Positions 12,081 to 23,700 of a stretch of DNA of 64,000 nt are shown here, in pieces; position 1 is the first letter of the stretch, and every line of letters starts with the position of its first letter. Source of the DNA: Epiperipatus broadwayi (lineage: Eukaryota > Onychophora > Udeonychophora > Euonychophora > Peripatidae); the NCBI GenBank assembly GCA_028023455.1, contig JAQFVV010000549.1:186001-250000 (forward strand), given 5' to 3'. Made by a program: the position numbers and the translations under genes. The notes beneath the pieces are model-generated. The model was not told the DNA's origin and did no database searches. It saw only the letters and a program-made list of their open reading frames with translations.

Positions 12081-12519
12081 ATGAAAAGAAAAGTAGTCTG
12101 GGTTATTCAAGATGGAAGTCATTATATCAAACCCTAAAATGTAAAATTTAATCGGAAAAATCGTAAGAAATGTTATAATCTAAATGATAAGCTAAATTAA
12201 ATGGATTGGCTGATTCATACTTCTCAGGGGGGATATCTGAATTGGTTCTTATGAGTGGGATGCATTCTTTCTTTGGCAGTCGTTCTAGGCAAGTCATTCA
12301 ATACTTTGGTTCCAGAATTCTCCAATCATCCAGCTACTCAGAGATTAATTTATGAACTAGACTACTGCTGACATTTTTTAAGAAATCGATTATACAGTTC
12401 TTTTAAGAACTAATGATTTCTTAAGAATTTGATGAACCAGTCAAGATAGCAAATGAACATTTAATAAAAATTATTATCATATACAAACAGAGGAAAATAT
12501 GAAGCAATCTACCAGAGAG

Positions 12520-12700
12520 TCCAGTAAAATGACAGTGGGGTAGACAACCAGCCAGTGCCCCGCCCTGTCTCTGTCCCCAAGCCACCAAGATGTAATCACG
12601 CCAGTTCCAGCCACCCATGATGATGCCTGAATGAGATGTAATCCTCACCACACAGCCAGTTGACTTGAAGCAACTCAGACCCAAGCCCAGTCTGGAGAAA
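12520..12700. other. GC-richer island of unknown origin
   Basis: A ~180-bp stretch with many CC/GG and few long A/T runs, in contrast to both flanks. The minus strand reads open for 87 codons (12421-12684, starting MGLSCFKSTG), but I recognise no domain. It might be a remnant of a gene or a retroelement fragment. Confidence 0.35.
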
Positions 12701-15027
12701 ATGAAGACACCTACATAAGTTTCTTTTATTTTACAAATATTTTATTAATATTGAAATAATTAACTCTGATATTTCTGATTAAATATATTATTGTTTTTTT
12801 TATTATTATTAATCATTTTAAAAAAAAAGAGAGAGTTGTCTCTCGCATATGTATATTGAATTTACGGTTATTACGGGCATAAATGATAAAGCTTTTACTT
12901 AAATCTTTTGAGTCAATTTTTCTATTTCAAATTCTAGTATTTTCAGCAGAGGTTGCAATTAGATTCTTTTTGTTGCTACTCATTTTCCCTCTTGTCATTA
13001 CTCCTGAAATTTGTCATACATAAATATACATATGTATATATGCGCACATATGCTTTAAATATTCGGTACCTCATGTTGAGTATTTTAAAATATATTTATC
13101 CCTATATTCTTTTAGGTTATTTTTTGTCACTGCTGCTCCTCATGATGCGTGCAAGAAGGGATTTATTTATTATAGATTCCCTATAAGCAAGTCCTCTAAT
13201 AACTATATTTAGAATAGTAGTAGGTGTATAATTGTGCTGCATGTATATACATGTATAAGAATTTATTGTAAAAGGCAAATAGATACAGTACCTCATGTTG
13301 AGTACTATATGATATCTGAACTACGCAACCTTATTGACCATGTTGAAAAATATGAAATAAGTGAAATATTTCATAGTGCAAATATACTTATGCAGAGTTG
13401 GTTTTTTTTTTTTTTATATTTACTATCAATAAAAAAGGTTTTAAAGTCCTGAGTAAAAGTATATGCCTGTATAACCGAAAATCTCTTATCTTAAAACATC
13501 TGTATATCAAATCACACAAAGTATAACTTATTTTGACAGGGTAAAAAAGGCTCAGACCACTTCCATTCTTTATGAAATATCTTATTGTAAATAACTTTAG
13601 GGGTTTATCTATTTTCGTAATCATTTAAATTGTATTTATATATTTATATATCTAAAAGCATCAAATATATATACGGGTTGTAATAATAATTCATTTATTT
13701 AATTTTATATCATTTTAAGTATGAAACGGTGGTGGGTATTTGGGATTAAATCAATATTTAATCATAACATTAAACTTGTTTCGTTTTCGTATTATTTTTA
13801 TTGATAAAAATGTATTCTTTCCTTATCAACCATGTATCTGTAATAATCATTTAACTTACCCGTTTGAAGACCCTAGATGTAGAGTGACTGAGCTAGCCAC
13901 ACGGGATATCACTTTACCGGGGTGTTAAATCTTATTCTCATGCTCCACTGAACTTATGGTATTACACACCCTTCTAGGAGGGGTGAAAATTCATTTTTTG
14001 ATTCTTTTCTAGAAGTGGCGTGTAAAGGTCTATTTTGTAAATAGACTTTTCAAAGGTGTGTATTTGTCATGGGTTTCAAAACTTTCGGGCATTCGAATAA
14101 GATATCAACGAAGGGTGTTTTTAACTGGCAGAGTCCTGTCAATTCACTCTTTCTATCAGTTTAGCTGGAAGTACCAATATATATGAGTACAGACAATTGG
14201 CTAAATTGATATCCATTTCTTTTCTTGTTAAATCTTGGTCACTTCATGCTTGGTGCAAGATTAGGATTAGAAATCCACAATGGAATATGGTCCGGTACAA
14301 TAGTATCCTGGATTTTATTAAAAGAAATTAAATACTAATGCAATTATTGTGTAGCACATACAGTCTCATAGATGCAAACATTGACATATGGATTATTAAA
14401 TGTTGGTCATACCTAATCCAGCCCCTAAACTTTAGAATATTGGGTCCCTACATCAATTTTGCTATATACTGTTTTTATTGTATTAATGCCTTTCTGCATT
14501 ATTATTTTAATGAGAAGGAAGAAACTCTGCTACTCACTTAAATGTTGAATATATGCTAATTTTATTTTCTTGGGTAATATTTATGCATGATTTTAATGCA
14601 ATGGTTATTTGTTTTAAACACTTAATTTAAAATATGATTGTAAGTCTATTTGATGTCTTTGCATAAATCATTTAAGAAAAGCATTTACTGAAATAGTATA
14701 GACTCTATAGTGTATTTAAGGATTTTTAAAAAGTATTTGTTGTTTGCATATTTTTTTACTTTATCAATTTTTTATAGAAGAAATTATATTTTTTATAATC
14801 TATGAATAAAATGCCTAAACATATTTATTTTACGTATTTTAAATAATATTAAAAGTTATACTTGATTTATAATTTGCAATATTTGTACATTACTAAAAAA
14901 TCTAAACGTATATTTTTGGTTTTTGAACACCCACGGTATTTCTGCATTATTTTTATAAGTACTTTATTTTTTACCCACCTAAAAAAAACATCTGTCAATC
15001 TTTCTTTTTACTATATATATATTTCAT
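12701..15027. other. AT-rich DNA, one possible tRNA-like remnant
   Basis: No gene recognised. On the minus strand near 13860-13925 the string gtggctagctcagt resembles a tRNA D-arm, but no convincing B box follows, so a decayed SINE is only a suggestion. Confidence 0.3.
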
Positions 15028-15121
15028 GTGTCATGGCATCAGCCGGGAAGCGAACCCGCTAACCTGGGACAACTGCTTGTAAGGCAGCTGTGCTGACCAC
15101 TCGACCACCAACGCTTGACAA
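15028..15121 (-). mobile_element. tRNA-derived SINE, copy 2
   Basis: Minus strand reads gtcaagcgttggtggtcgag, then tgccttacaagca (anticodon-loop-like), then the B box gggttcgcttcccgg and ctgatgccatgaca. The anticodon arm resembles tRNA-Val(UAC), but the spacing is too long for an ordinary Val tRNA. I call it a SINE because near-identical copies occur elsewhere and the tail differs from a mature tRNA end. Confidence 0.8.
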
Positions 15122-15534
15122 TATTTTTTCTTATTCTTACAGTTATATTCTACAATTTTAGCATATTTTTATCTTTACTAAAACTAATAAACTATAATAT
15201 TATTTCTCTCTATAGCCATAATGTCCTCTAATCATAATATAATTCTTAAGGATTTAGCTTAACATTTTTACTACACTACTAACCAGAAATGGCAGTGATT
15301 AAAATTTTGGTGTGTGTTTGATTTTTTCAAAATGAACTTCCTGATACATATCATTCTGAACTGACATCTTGATAATATGTAGATTAAATTCTACATACCA
15401 TATTACTGCCATTTTCTAAATAGTGCCAATTTAGTAATCCTTTTGTTTGTGTTGTTTGGCTCCAATGGTTCTATTTCAAAACATTATCTTTTTAAATGTA
15501 TATGTATATATATTTAAATATTTTATTATTACAT

Positions 15535-16690
15535 TTTTATTTATAACTGTCAAACTCATTCCACTCACAACTTTGACATCATCCATCTCAGATAAATACA
15601 ATAATGATTATTACTATTCATTTACTAAACTAGAGATTATCTCTAGCACAGATATAAACTTTAAATCGTAATTGAAGATTAATATATGTGATTTTTTTAT
15701 TTTCTTTATTTTTTTTAAAAACATATGTCAAAATATCTGTTGAATATTTATTATTATAAAAATCACTATCAGATTTCAATAGACAGTAATTAATGAAAGT
15801 AGCAAACTGTAAATCCTTCCTGCATTCAAAAGTGTATACTTTTAAATGTAATATATAATATTATTGGACAGTTTTTATGAATATTCTTTTGAATTTAATA
15901 TAATTAGAAACTCCCCACTATAATGACTCTAACCGCAGCACTTTATAAGTTTTTATTCTACCAGATGCCATGTATCTAACCACCTTACACATCATATAGA
16001 TACATTAAACAACCTCCATACTTCCCCATTCTTTTTAAATTTATATAAATAAAGATACAATAAAAGACAAATGCCTCCCAAGATGCATTTCGTGATGAAC
16101 CAGCACGCATCAGTTGGCTCAGGTCACTATCTCCCATATGTATCTCTATTATATGAAGAGTATTTATCTATGGTAAATCGTTACATTTTTATTTACCATT
16201 GTCAAACTCATTCCACTCACAACTTTGATATCATCCCCTGCAGATAAATACAATAATGATTATTACTAATCATTTTCTAAACTAGAGATTATCTCTAGCA
16301 CAGATATAAACTTTAAACCTCAGTTAAAGATTAATATATCTGATTTTTTAATTTTAAACATACAATCACATGAAGTTATTCAACTTTCTCTTTCCCATGT
16401 GTAATATTTTTATAGATATATTAAACAACTTCCATACTTCCCCATTCTTTTTAAATTCATATAAATAAAGATACAATAAAAGACAAATGACCCGTGTGTG
16501 TATGTTTAAAATTAAAAAATCAGATATATTAATCTTTAACTGTGGTTTAAAGTTTATATCTGTGCTACAGCTAATCTCTAGTTTAGAAAATGATTAGTAA
16601 TAATCATTATTGTATTTATCTTATCCTGAGTGGTGTCAAAGTTGTGAGTGGAGCGAGTTTGACAATGATAAATAAAAATGTAATAACTTA
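15535..16690. repeat. Duplicated and inverted repeat block
   Basis: A ~150-bp segment (from gtcaaactcattccactcac to the aagattaatat block) occurs in the same orientation at about 15547-15700 and 16198-16355. It occurs inverted at about 16503-16685, giving a long hairpin with the middle copy. A second segment, ccccattctttttaaatt to aaaagacaaatg, is repeated at about 16025-16073 and 16440-16488. A decayed HHR-B piece lies between the direct copies. The pattern suggests tandem duplication followed by inversion. Confidence 0.75.
16071..16126 (-). ncRNA. Degenerate hammerhead (HHR-B)
   Basis: Minus strand reads GAGCCAA, CTGATGC (last base of the box changed), GTGCTGGTTCATCAC (stem II, GTG/CAC), GAAA, TGCATC, TTGGGAG. 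Stem I CCAA/TTGG is intact, but the box change suggests loss of activity. Confidence 0.5.
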
Positions 16691-17279
16691 CACATCATAG
16701 TGATCTTTCAAAATAACACAATTTTGACCTCTGATTTATATAATTTATCTGTTACTTTATAAGTAAAATAATATATTATTCAAGCCATCTATCTAAGAGG
16801 CTTTACATATGTGTGGATTAACTTTTTTACAAATTTAATTGTAATTATATATTGGACTATTTTCATCATCTAATATTAAATGCCTTTTAAAAATTCAAAG
16901 TTTATTTAAACTTTTCAAATGCATTCAACCGTTAGTAATAGCATTCATGCTAGTGTATAACATTCCTGACATAAAATTATTGCAGAAAAAGGCAATATTA
17001 CAGTTGCAATGGATACTACTTATTAAGATAATACAATAAGAGAGGTTCTCATAGCAGGGTAATTCAAAAAAGTGGCAAAAAAAATTCTATATTAGGTACA
17101 GAAACAAAATTACAAGCATTACTCAGAAAGCATCACAGATATTTCACTGATTAAAAAAAAGTAAATAATCTTTACATTTCAATATGATTCTCTGTCTTTA
17201 TGGTCTATTTAAAATTTATAAAAACCATATTTCATTAAGACATGTTAGTACTTTATCAAAACTTGTCAACATTTTTTCT
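16691..17279. other. AT-rich DNA, possibly upstream remains of the PLE
   Basis: No motif is readable. The A-rich bias typical of the following PLE remnant starts around 17000, so its 5' part may begin here. Confidence 0.3.
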
Positions 17280-18290
17280 CAAGGTTCTTAATCCTTTGAC
17301 ATATAAGACACAATCCTTTGTCAGAGATTCGTCAAAAAAATGAACATTGAAAGAACTAACATGAAACAATAACTATTATAAAGAAAAAATTAAATAACAA
17401 TAACAATTTAAAAATCAGAACAATTCTTCCTATAGATACTATAATGGAACTTTTAATATTCTGCACAACAACATAGTTTCAATATAACACTGAATTCTTC
17501 CAATAAAATCAATGAATGGCTATAGATTAACTATTGCCATCCCTGATTTCCAACATTTGCATAAAAGAACTTAAAATCATAAATTTTTTGTATGGTAACA
17601 TAATGAAGCACTGTTTTAAACATTCTTAACATAAATCAATAGCATATTCCCTTCACATAAATTCATAATAGAATCAGAACAAGAACAAAAATTGGTATCG
17701 TAGATGCTCTTGAAATAATACTCTCTTATGGCAAAATCAAAACCACATTTTACAAAAAACTCACATACAGGAAAATACTTAGCACATATATACAATCATG
17801 ATATAATTACAAAACATGGAGTCATTCTTTAACTATGGAATAGAGCAAAATAAGTTTTCTCAGAAACAATAATAAGGAAAAAGATCTATATAGAACAAAT
17901 TCTCATGAATAATTTTCCATAAGTTGCCACTAAGAATATCTTAAATAAATGACAAAATGAAATACCAAAAAAAAAAAAAAATACTGCAGTGTAACCATAA
18001 ATATGAGGAAAAATACATAAATTTAAAAAAATTTGCAATCAATGCAACATCAGAATACCTTTGCAAAACCATAATATATCATGAGAAATTCTAACCTCTA
18101 CAAAACCTGAACTTGAAATGCTCAAAAATAAAAACTGCATCTATGAAATATCTTATTGGTAAAACCAATCACCGTATTAAAAAGTCATTAAAAAAGAAAA
18201 AAAACAGGTGGATCTAAAATAGCACCATGTAAGTCCCAAATGGGAAAAGATAAATAGAAGCTGTTAACATATCAATGATGAATCAACCTC
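17280..18290 (+). pseudogene. Decayed Penelope-like element (RT plus GIY-YIG)
   Basis: A strongly A-rich plus strand. Broken frames around 17480-17570 translate to pieces such as YNTEFF, followed by LPSLISNICIKEL, corresponding to the PLE RT motif that normally reads Q.NG..MGSPLSP...NI. Further on are FYKKLTY (about 17752) and, near 18136-18180, CIYEIS with IGKTNHRIKKSLK, matching the GIY-YIG signature (YIG.T...R). Order and spacing fit one PLE ORF. Many stops and frameshifts show it is dead. It is not close at the sequence level to the PLE at 35-38 kb. Borders are approximate. Confidence 0.6.
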
Positions 18291-18404
18291 ATAAGTCAAC
18301 CTGGTGTGAAAATTTATAACATTTGAAAACCAAAAACACAGAGAAATCAGGAGAACCCTCATAGATAAGTATATAAAAATTTTACTGACTCCTTTTTTTT
18401 GACA

Positions 18405-18500
18405 GAATAGCCTAATTGGTTAGAGTGTCACCTTAAATCCAATTTTAACAAATATAAAGAACTTAGGTCCAATTCCCATGATAGCACTGACACTGGTCAT
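18405..18500 (+). mobile_element. tRNA-like SINE head
   Basis: Contains tagcctaattggttagagtg, an excellent A-box/D-arm match (TRGCNNARNNGG), and aggtccaattccc, a B-box match, about 50 bp apart. The wider than normal spacing and poor acceptor pairing argue for a SINE or tRNA pseudogene. It is a different head from the SINE at 15 kb. Confidence 0.5.
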
Positions 18501-18674
18501 GCAAACAACAACTAACATAGAAAGTAGAATAATACCACTTGGAATGTTGTGTTATATATTAACATGTGTGTTAGTATTAACAGTCAAGTGTACTTGAAAA
18601 GTCTAAATAAAATTTGAATTTTTTAAAAAGTATGTAACAATATATATATAAAGTTTAAATGGGTCTTAGATACT

Positions 18675-19310
18675 ATATGTAAAACTTTAATATGTGTTGA
18701 TATTAAACATGCACACACTTTAATTCAAAAGCAATATATATATAAATCAAAACTTTAAAATAATATAATATATTGAACAATTATATAAATAATAATAAAT
18801 TTTGTTGAACCTTCAAACGTTTTCGAAGGCATAACCTTCATTATCAAGAAGTACAAACTCTCTTTTCGTTTTTCACAATGTACTAATATGCAAATATGCG
18901 ATAAAACCAGGCAGACCGGATAGGCCAAGAGTGTTGTGTAGAGAGCGGAATGATCTACGGAAGAGGGTTAAGGAGGCGTGTTACATTATGTCAGATGAAC
19001 AAAAGGGAATCATTTTACGCCATATCGAAGAAATGGCAAGTATAAACGTTCTGATTCTGATTTGCATATTTTACCTGGTTTTATCGCATATTTGCATATT
19101 AGTACATCATGAAAAACGAAGAGAGAGATTGTATTTCTTGATAATGAAAGTTATGCCTTCGAAAACGTTTGAAGATTCAACAAAATTTATTATTATTTAT
19201 ATAATTGTTCAATATATTATATTATTTTAAAGTTCTGATTTATATATATATTGCTTTTGAATTATAGTGTGTGCATGTTTAATATCAACACATATTAAAG
19301 TTTTACATAT
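18675..19310. repeat. Foldback element with equal 237-bp arms and a 162-bp loop
   Basis: Arms 18675-18911 and 19074-19310 are inverted complements of equal length with few differences (shared: aatatgcaaatatgcgataa, cgttttcgaaggcataac). The loop (18912-19073) is clearly GC-richer and largely open (from 18931: MLCRERNDLRKRVKEACYIM), reading like coding DNA. The cttcgaaaacgtttgaag hairpin near each arm resembles sequences at PLE ends, so a PLE-derived foldback that captured foreign sequence is possible. The loop protein is not recognised. Confidence 0.75.
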
Positions 19311-19559
19311 TTAACAATCTATATGAGATGATGGAAATGTCCAACATATAATTACAACTAAATTACCATCATCATAAACTTTCAAACAAATTTTATTTAA
19401 TTTGGATTTTTATTCAGATAATTATTTTTTATGTGCAATTTTTTTTTTAAGTTTTACATAATTACACATAGACTATTTTTTAAAATAATATACTTGTTTT
19501 TTTTATTAATTTACTTTAATATTTACTAGTTAAATTACATGTAGTTTTTAAACATTTAT

Positions 19560-19990
19560 ATTTATTAACTTGCTTATTATTATAGCAAATTTGAACACAG
19601 ACTTTTAAACTCCCTTCAACCATCCGCTCCATCTTATATAACTGATACACATGACCACATACATATAAAAAAGATAAAGGATCTCCAAAATGCATATTTT
19701 GTGCTGAATCAGCATTCAAAAGTTGGTCCACTTAGTTTATATTAAGATAATAAATCTTTAAACTTTAATCGATAAGTCTCATCTTCTCCATTCTCCAACT
19801 CTTCAGTCATCCATATAATTAAAAACCTGATGTTGGAATGTTTAAAGCCCTTGTTGATGCCAATATTGTTGTCATACCCATATTGACATTAAGTCATTCT
19901 GACTCTTCTTATGTAGGACCTTAATATGTCCATTTAAATACAAAAAAGAGGAATGGGAAGAATCCAGGCTGAATTCGTAATATATAATTG
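19560..19990 (-). mobile_element. HHR-B repeat abutting the RTE 5' end
   Basis: A long but diverged minus-strand copy. It includes the ribozyme region (about 19668-19732), the block ccttgttgatgccaatattg shared with the 40.7-kb copy, and the promoter-distal block ending near ggctgaattcg. The ribozyme core is degraded (box and GAAA both altered). The RTE leader begins directly downstream, so the LINE may have inserted next to or into this repeat. Confidence 0.65.
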
Positions 19991-20260
19991 CAAGTATATT
20001 GATTCCTCTTGGAGGCCTTAAAGAACAGTCCACTCATTATGTTCTTGTCATTGCAGCTGTTATTACTATGTGATTATTCATATAGTATATGGACATGGAT
20101 GGGCTGCTCACCAACATGCATTGGCCAGCATAGTGAGTTTATTGGCTTTTTACATCTGAGTTTAAGATCAAGAAACACCATGATCTTTCTTCTCAGTTGC
20201 CTGATAAGGCAGAATGAATGTATGTGTAAATGATAAATATTTTCTAATAATTATACAATT

Positions 20261-21460
20261 ATGACAGACAAAAATAAATCATGGCCCTTATTCCCAGGAG
20301 GCTGTAAAGTCACCAACCAAGGCAGCGGTTGGAGGCCAAAGGCGCTGGATGCTAAGAATTCCTTGATTGTGGACCCAGGCTGCCATTTGTTGACAACTTT
20401 TTATTTAGGTACTTACAATTGCAGATCACTTTCAAGAGAAGGAAGATTGCAAAAATTAGAAGAAGAACTGTCTTATATTAAATGGAACATTATTGGACTT
20501 TGTGAAGTTAGAAGAAAAGGTGAAGAGACAATTGATTTAAAAAGTGGACATATGCTCTATTATAAAGGCACAAATATTGGAAATATAAGTGGAATAGGAT
20601 TCATTATAAATAAAAAGTGGAAGAACAACATTGTTGAGATTAATGGTGTATCGGACAGAGTGGCAAGATTAGTTATACAACTTAATAGCAGATACCAAAT
20701 GCAGATAATTCAGGTTTATGCTCCAACAAGTTCTCATAGTGATGAAATAGTAGAAGATTTTTATATGGATGTACAAAAGGCTTTTGATCAGAGTAAACAA
20801 CATTTTAAAATTGTTATGGGAGACTTTAATGCTAGAATTGGTAAACAAATGAAAGATGAAAGTGCTGTAGGTAATTTTGGTTATGGTAATAGAAATGAGA
20901 GAGGACATAGACTTGTGGAGTTTGCAGAAAAAGAAAAACTTTATATTATGAATTCTTTTTTTGAGAAAAATGTTAAAAGGAAATGGACATGGAAGCATCC
21001 AAATGAAGGTAGAGAAGAATTGGATTATATTTTGACTAACAGAAAATACATATTTCAAGATTGTAATGTTCTTAATAAATTTAACACAGGAAGTGATCAT
21101 CGATTAGTAAGATGTAAGATACGTGTTAATGCAAAGCTAGAAAGACAAAAATTATTACGAAAAACAATATTTACAGTTGATATTACTAATCTTCAGAAAC
21201 ATTCTAATGAATTTAAATTAGAACTTACAAATCGGTTTCAAGCATTAGTAGATTTTGAACATGATTCAGATTTAAATGAAATTAATATGAAAATAACTGA
21301 TACACTTTTGAAAACTGCAACAAAGATAGCTGGTAGAAAAAAGCAGCAATTGACCAATAAAATTTCTACTGAGACTAAAGAATTTATGAAGAAAAGAAGG
21401 AATATGAAGATATATAAAAATGATGCATTAAAAAGGATTGAATATCTCGAATTTTGTTAA
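20261..21460 (+). CDS. RTE LINE: AP-like endonuclease domain (ends at premature stop)
   Basis: 399 codons. Apurinic/apyrimidinic-type endonuclease that nicks target DNA to prime reverse transcription. Visible motifs: GTYNCRSL with Asn53, LCEVRR with catalytic Glu82, QVYAPTS around Tyr153, MGDFNARIG with Asp188/Asn190, ELDYIL with Asp255, and GSDHRLV (Ser278-Asp279-His280). The start is the first ATG after the leader, and residues 1-48 precede the domain. The TAA at 21458 is directly followed in the same frame by the RT part. The related copy at 6.8 kb has a lysine codon there, so this is one broken ORF and not two genes. Confidence 0.9.
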   Translation: MTDKNKSWPLFPGGCKVTNQGSGWRPKALDAKNSLIVDPGCHLLTTFYLGTYNCRSLSREGRLQKLEEELSYIKWNIIGLCEVRRKGEETIDLKSGHMLYYKGTNIGNISGIGFIINKKWKNNIVEINGVSDRVARLVIQLNSRYQMQIIQVYAPTSSHSDEIVEDFYMDVQKAFDQSKQHFKIVMGDFNARIGKQMKDESAVGNFGYGNRNERGHRLVEFAEKEKLYIMNSFFEKNVKRKWTWKHPNEGREELDYILTNRKYIFQDCNVLNKFNTGSDHRLVRCKIRVNAKLERQKLLRKTIFTVDITNLQKHSNEFKLELTNRFQALVDFEHDSDLNEINMKITDTLLKTATKIAGRKKQQLTNKISTETKEFMKKRRNMKIYKNDALKRIEYLEFC

Positions 21461-22999
21461 ATGGTGTGGAAAAGAGTTGAAAATGATATAAGAAAGTATA
21501 ACTGTGAAATAGCAAGGAAAGCTGTAGAAGAAAATAAAAGTCTCAAGAGTGTAAAACAACATTTTGGTATTGGTAGGAAATTTATATCTGCAATAAAAAA
21601 AAAAGATGGAATTATTACTAAAAAGAGAGATGACATCATGAAATGGGTAGAAGACTTTTATCAAGAATTATATAGTAATAAAGAACAAGTACCTCCTATA
21701 TCTATTACATCTTCCGAATTGCCCAGAATTTTAAATGAAGAAGTGAGACATGCAATTAAATGTATGAAGAAAGGAAAGGCTCCAGGTAATGATGGAATTA
21801 TAATTGATATATTAAAAGAAGCAGGTGAAGAAATAAAAAATTTTTTAGCAAAGTTATATACCAAATGTCTAAATGATAAAGATATACCAGATGATTGGAA
21901 GAATACAGTATTAATATTAATATTTAAAAGAGGTGATAAAGAAGATATTAGAAATTACAGACCTATCAGCCTTTTATCAGTTTTATACAAAATTTTTACC
22001 AAGATAATTACAACTCATCTACAGAGAACATTGAATTTCCACCAACCAAGGGAACAAGCTGGATTTAAAAATGGTTTTAGTACAGTAGATCATATCCAGG
22101 TATTGAGAGAAGTTATAGAAAGGACAAATGAATATGAGTTGCCATTATGCTTTGGATTTATAGATTATGAAAAGGCATTTGATTCTATAAACATTTCTTC
22201 AGTGATTAAAGCATTGGATCATCAAGGTATAGATCCAGGATATTGTCATATTTTAAAGAATATTTATAAAAATGCAACAGCAACAATTAGATTACATAAT
22301 GCTATTGGGAAAGTCAACATTGAGAAGGATGTAAGGCAGGGTGACTCTATATCTTCAAAACTTTTTACAGCAGTGCTACAAGAAGTATTTTGTGGATTAA
22401 AATGGGAAGCTAAAGGAGTGAAAGTAAATGGAGATTATTTAAGTCATTTAGATTTTGCAGATGATGTAGTTGTTTTTGCAAATAATGCTTTAGAGCTGCA
22501 GGAAATGTTGCAGGAGTTATCAGATCAAAGTAGGAAAGTAGGACTAAAGATAAATGTTAAAAAGACTAAAGTAATGTTTAATGGATTTTCTCAAAGTATG
22601 AAAATAAAGATTGATTATGATGAGTTAGAAGAAGTTAACAGTTACAAATACCTTGGTCAGATTATTAATACAGATGGAAACATAATGGATGAAATTAATC
22701 ATAGAATTAAACTTAGTTGGAGTGCTTTTGGTAGAAATAACTTGATACTAAAAGGAAATATGCCTATGTGTTTGAAAAGGAAAGTTTTTAATAAATGTGT
22801 TTTACCAGTTCTTACTTATGGATCTGAGACTTGGACACTTAATAGAAGAGCAATACAGAGACTTCAGACCACTCAAAGAAGTATGGAGAGATGCATGTTG
22901 GGAGTAACAAGAAGAGATCGAAAATGCAATATATGGGTAAGAGAACAAACAGGTGTTACTGACCTCATTGAAAAAATTAAAAGACTGAAGTGGAGTTGA
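21461..22999 (+). CDS. RTE LINE: reverse transcriptase domain (same frame, after the stop)
   Basis: 512 codons. RT motifs in order: GKAPGNDGI (~105-113), IRNYRPISLLSVLYKIF (~163-179), EQAGFKNGFSTVDHI (~198-212), FGFIDYEKAFDS (~231-242), VRQGDSISSKLF (~291-302), catalytic FADD (332-335) and KYLGQIINTDG. The conserved C-terminal part (AGHIARRDD..., WMDEIRK, RTRWIELEE) continues in frame past TGA 22997 and a second TGA at 23032, to about 23218. Both TGA codons replace tryptophan TGG of the older copy. The ATG at 21461 is an internal methionine of the original ORF. Confidence 0.9.
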   Translation: MVWKRVENDIRKYNCEIARKAVEENKSLKSVKQHFGIGRKFISAIKKKDGIITKKRDDIMKWVEDFYQELYSNKEQVPPISITSSELPRILNEEVRHAIKCMKKGKAPGNDGIIIDILKEAGEEIKNFLAKLYTKCLNDKDIPDDWKNTVLILIFKRGDKEDIRNYRPISLLSVLYKIFTKIITTHLQRTLNFHQPREQAGFKNGFSTVDHIQVLREVIERTNEYELPLCFGFIDYEKAFDSINISSVIKALDHQGIDPGYCHILKNIYKNATATIRLHNAIGKVNIEKDVRQGDSISSKLFTAVLQEVFCGLKWEAKGVKVNGDYLSHLDFADDVVVFANNALELQEMLQELSDQSRKVGLKINVKKTKVMFNGFSQSMKIKIDYDELEEVNSYKYLGQIINTDGNIMDEINHRIKLSWSAFGRNNLILKGNMPMCLKRKVFNKCVLPVLTYGSETWTLNRRAIQRLQTTQRSMERCMLGVTRRDRKCNIWVREQTGVTDLIEKIKRLKWS

Positions 23000-23379
23000 G
23001 CTGGACATATTGCTAGAAGAGATGATAATAGATGAACAACTGAAATCTTAAACTGGATTCCAAGAGATTGTAAAAGACCCAGAAAGAGACCACATGTGAG
23101 ATGGATGGATGAAATAAGAAAGTGTGCAGAGGTGATGTGGAGAAGAGAAGCTAAATATCGGACGAGATGGATTGAACTTGAAGAGACCTTCATTCTGCAG
23201 TGGATTGATAATGGTTGATGATGATGATGATATTGAAATATATATTTCAATATATTTGTATTTAAATTTTAACTTGCTTTTTGTTGGTGTTTTTAAAACT
23301 TTGATAACTTATATTTTACATGTATGAAAATTTTAATTACTGTCTGTAAAAAAAAGATAGGAAATAATTTACTGTTCAG

Positions 23380-23700
23380 GAATACATAAGAAATTTGAAC
23401 ATCAGAAGTGGCAGAATTGAGTCACAATCTTGAATCTTGGGCCCTAGGGTTTGTGACCCTATCATAGCACCAAACCAAGCAAAGCAAATACTATATATAT
23501 ATGTATGTATGTAGGTTAGTTATTTGATAAGCAAAATTAAAAAAAAAAACAGATTTTTTGTCATATTATTATGTATTAAATAATCAAATAATTTATTTCT
23601 AGGTAATTCATAAATTTGAGCATCAGAAGGAACAAATGTGGGTCATGAACCTTGCAACTCTTGAGTATGCCCATTCTACCAAGGCATGAAACCATGTTGC
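23380..23700 (-). repeat. Two related tRNA-like remnants
   Basis: Two segments starting with (a)aatttga(a/g)catcagaag (about 23392 and 23613) carry tRNA-like strings on the minus strand, such as ccttggtagaatgggca and aggttcatgaccc. They look like decayed copies of one SINE about 220 bp apart. Confidence 0.35.

Larger units (their letters stand above)
19990..23235 (+). mobile_element. Near full-length RTE-clade LINE
   Basis: Non-LTR retrotransposon of about 3.2 kb: a ~260-bp leader, an endonuclease/reverse transcriptase ORF, a very short 3' UTR and a tgatgatgatgatg microsatellite tail, the usual RTE layout. The leader also occurs in the older copy ending at 10870. Three stops interrupt the coding frame (TAA at 21458, TGA at 22997 and 23032). 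In the older minus-strand copy these codons are AAA, TGG and TGG. The protein resembles the 'craniofacial development protein 2-like' proteins in databases, which derive from such LINEs. Confidence 0.9.

Noticed and set aside
15028-15121. A functional tRNA gene (Val-like anticodon arm)
   Set aside because: Four related copies share the same non-tRNA spacing and tail, one has a deletion in the anticodon region, and the cloverleaf cannot be completed. It is a SINE.
20669-21100. 143-codon minus-strand ORF
   Set aside because: Antisense shadow of the RTE endonuclease. The sense strand carries all recognised motifs.
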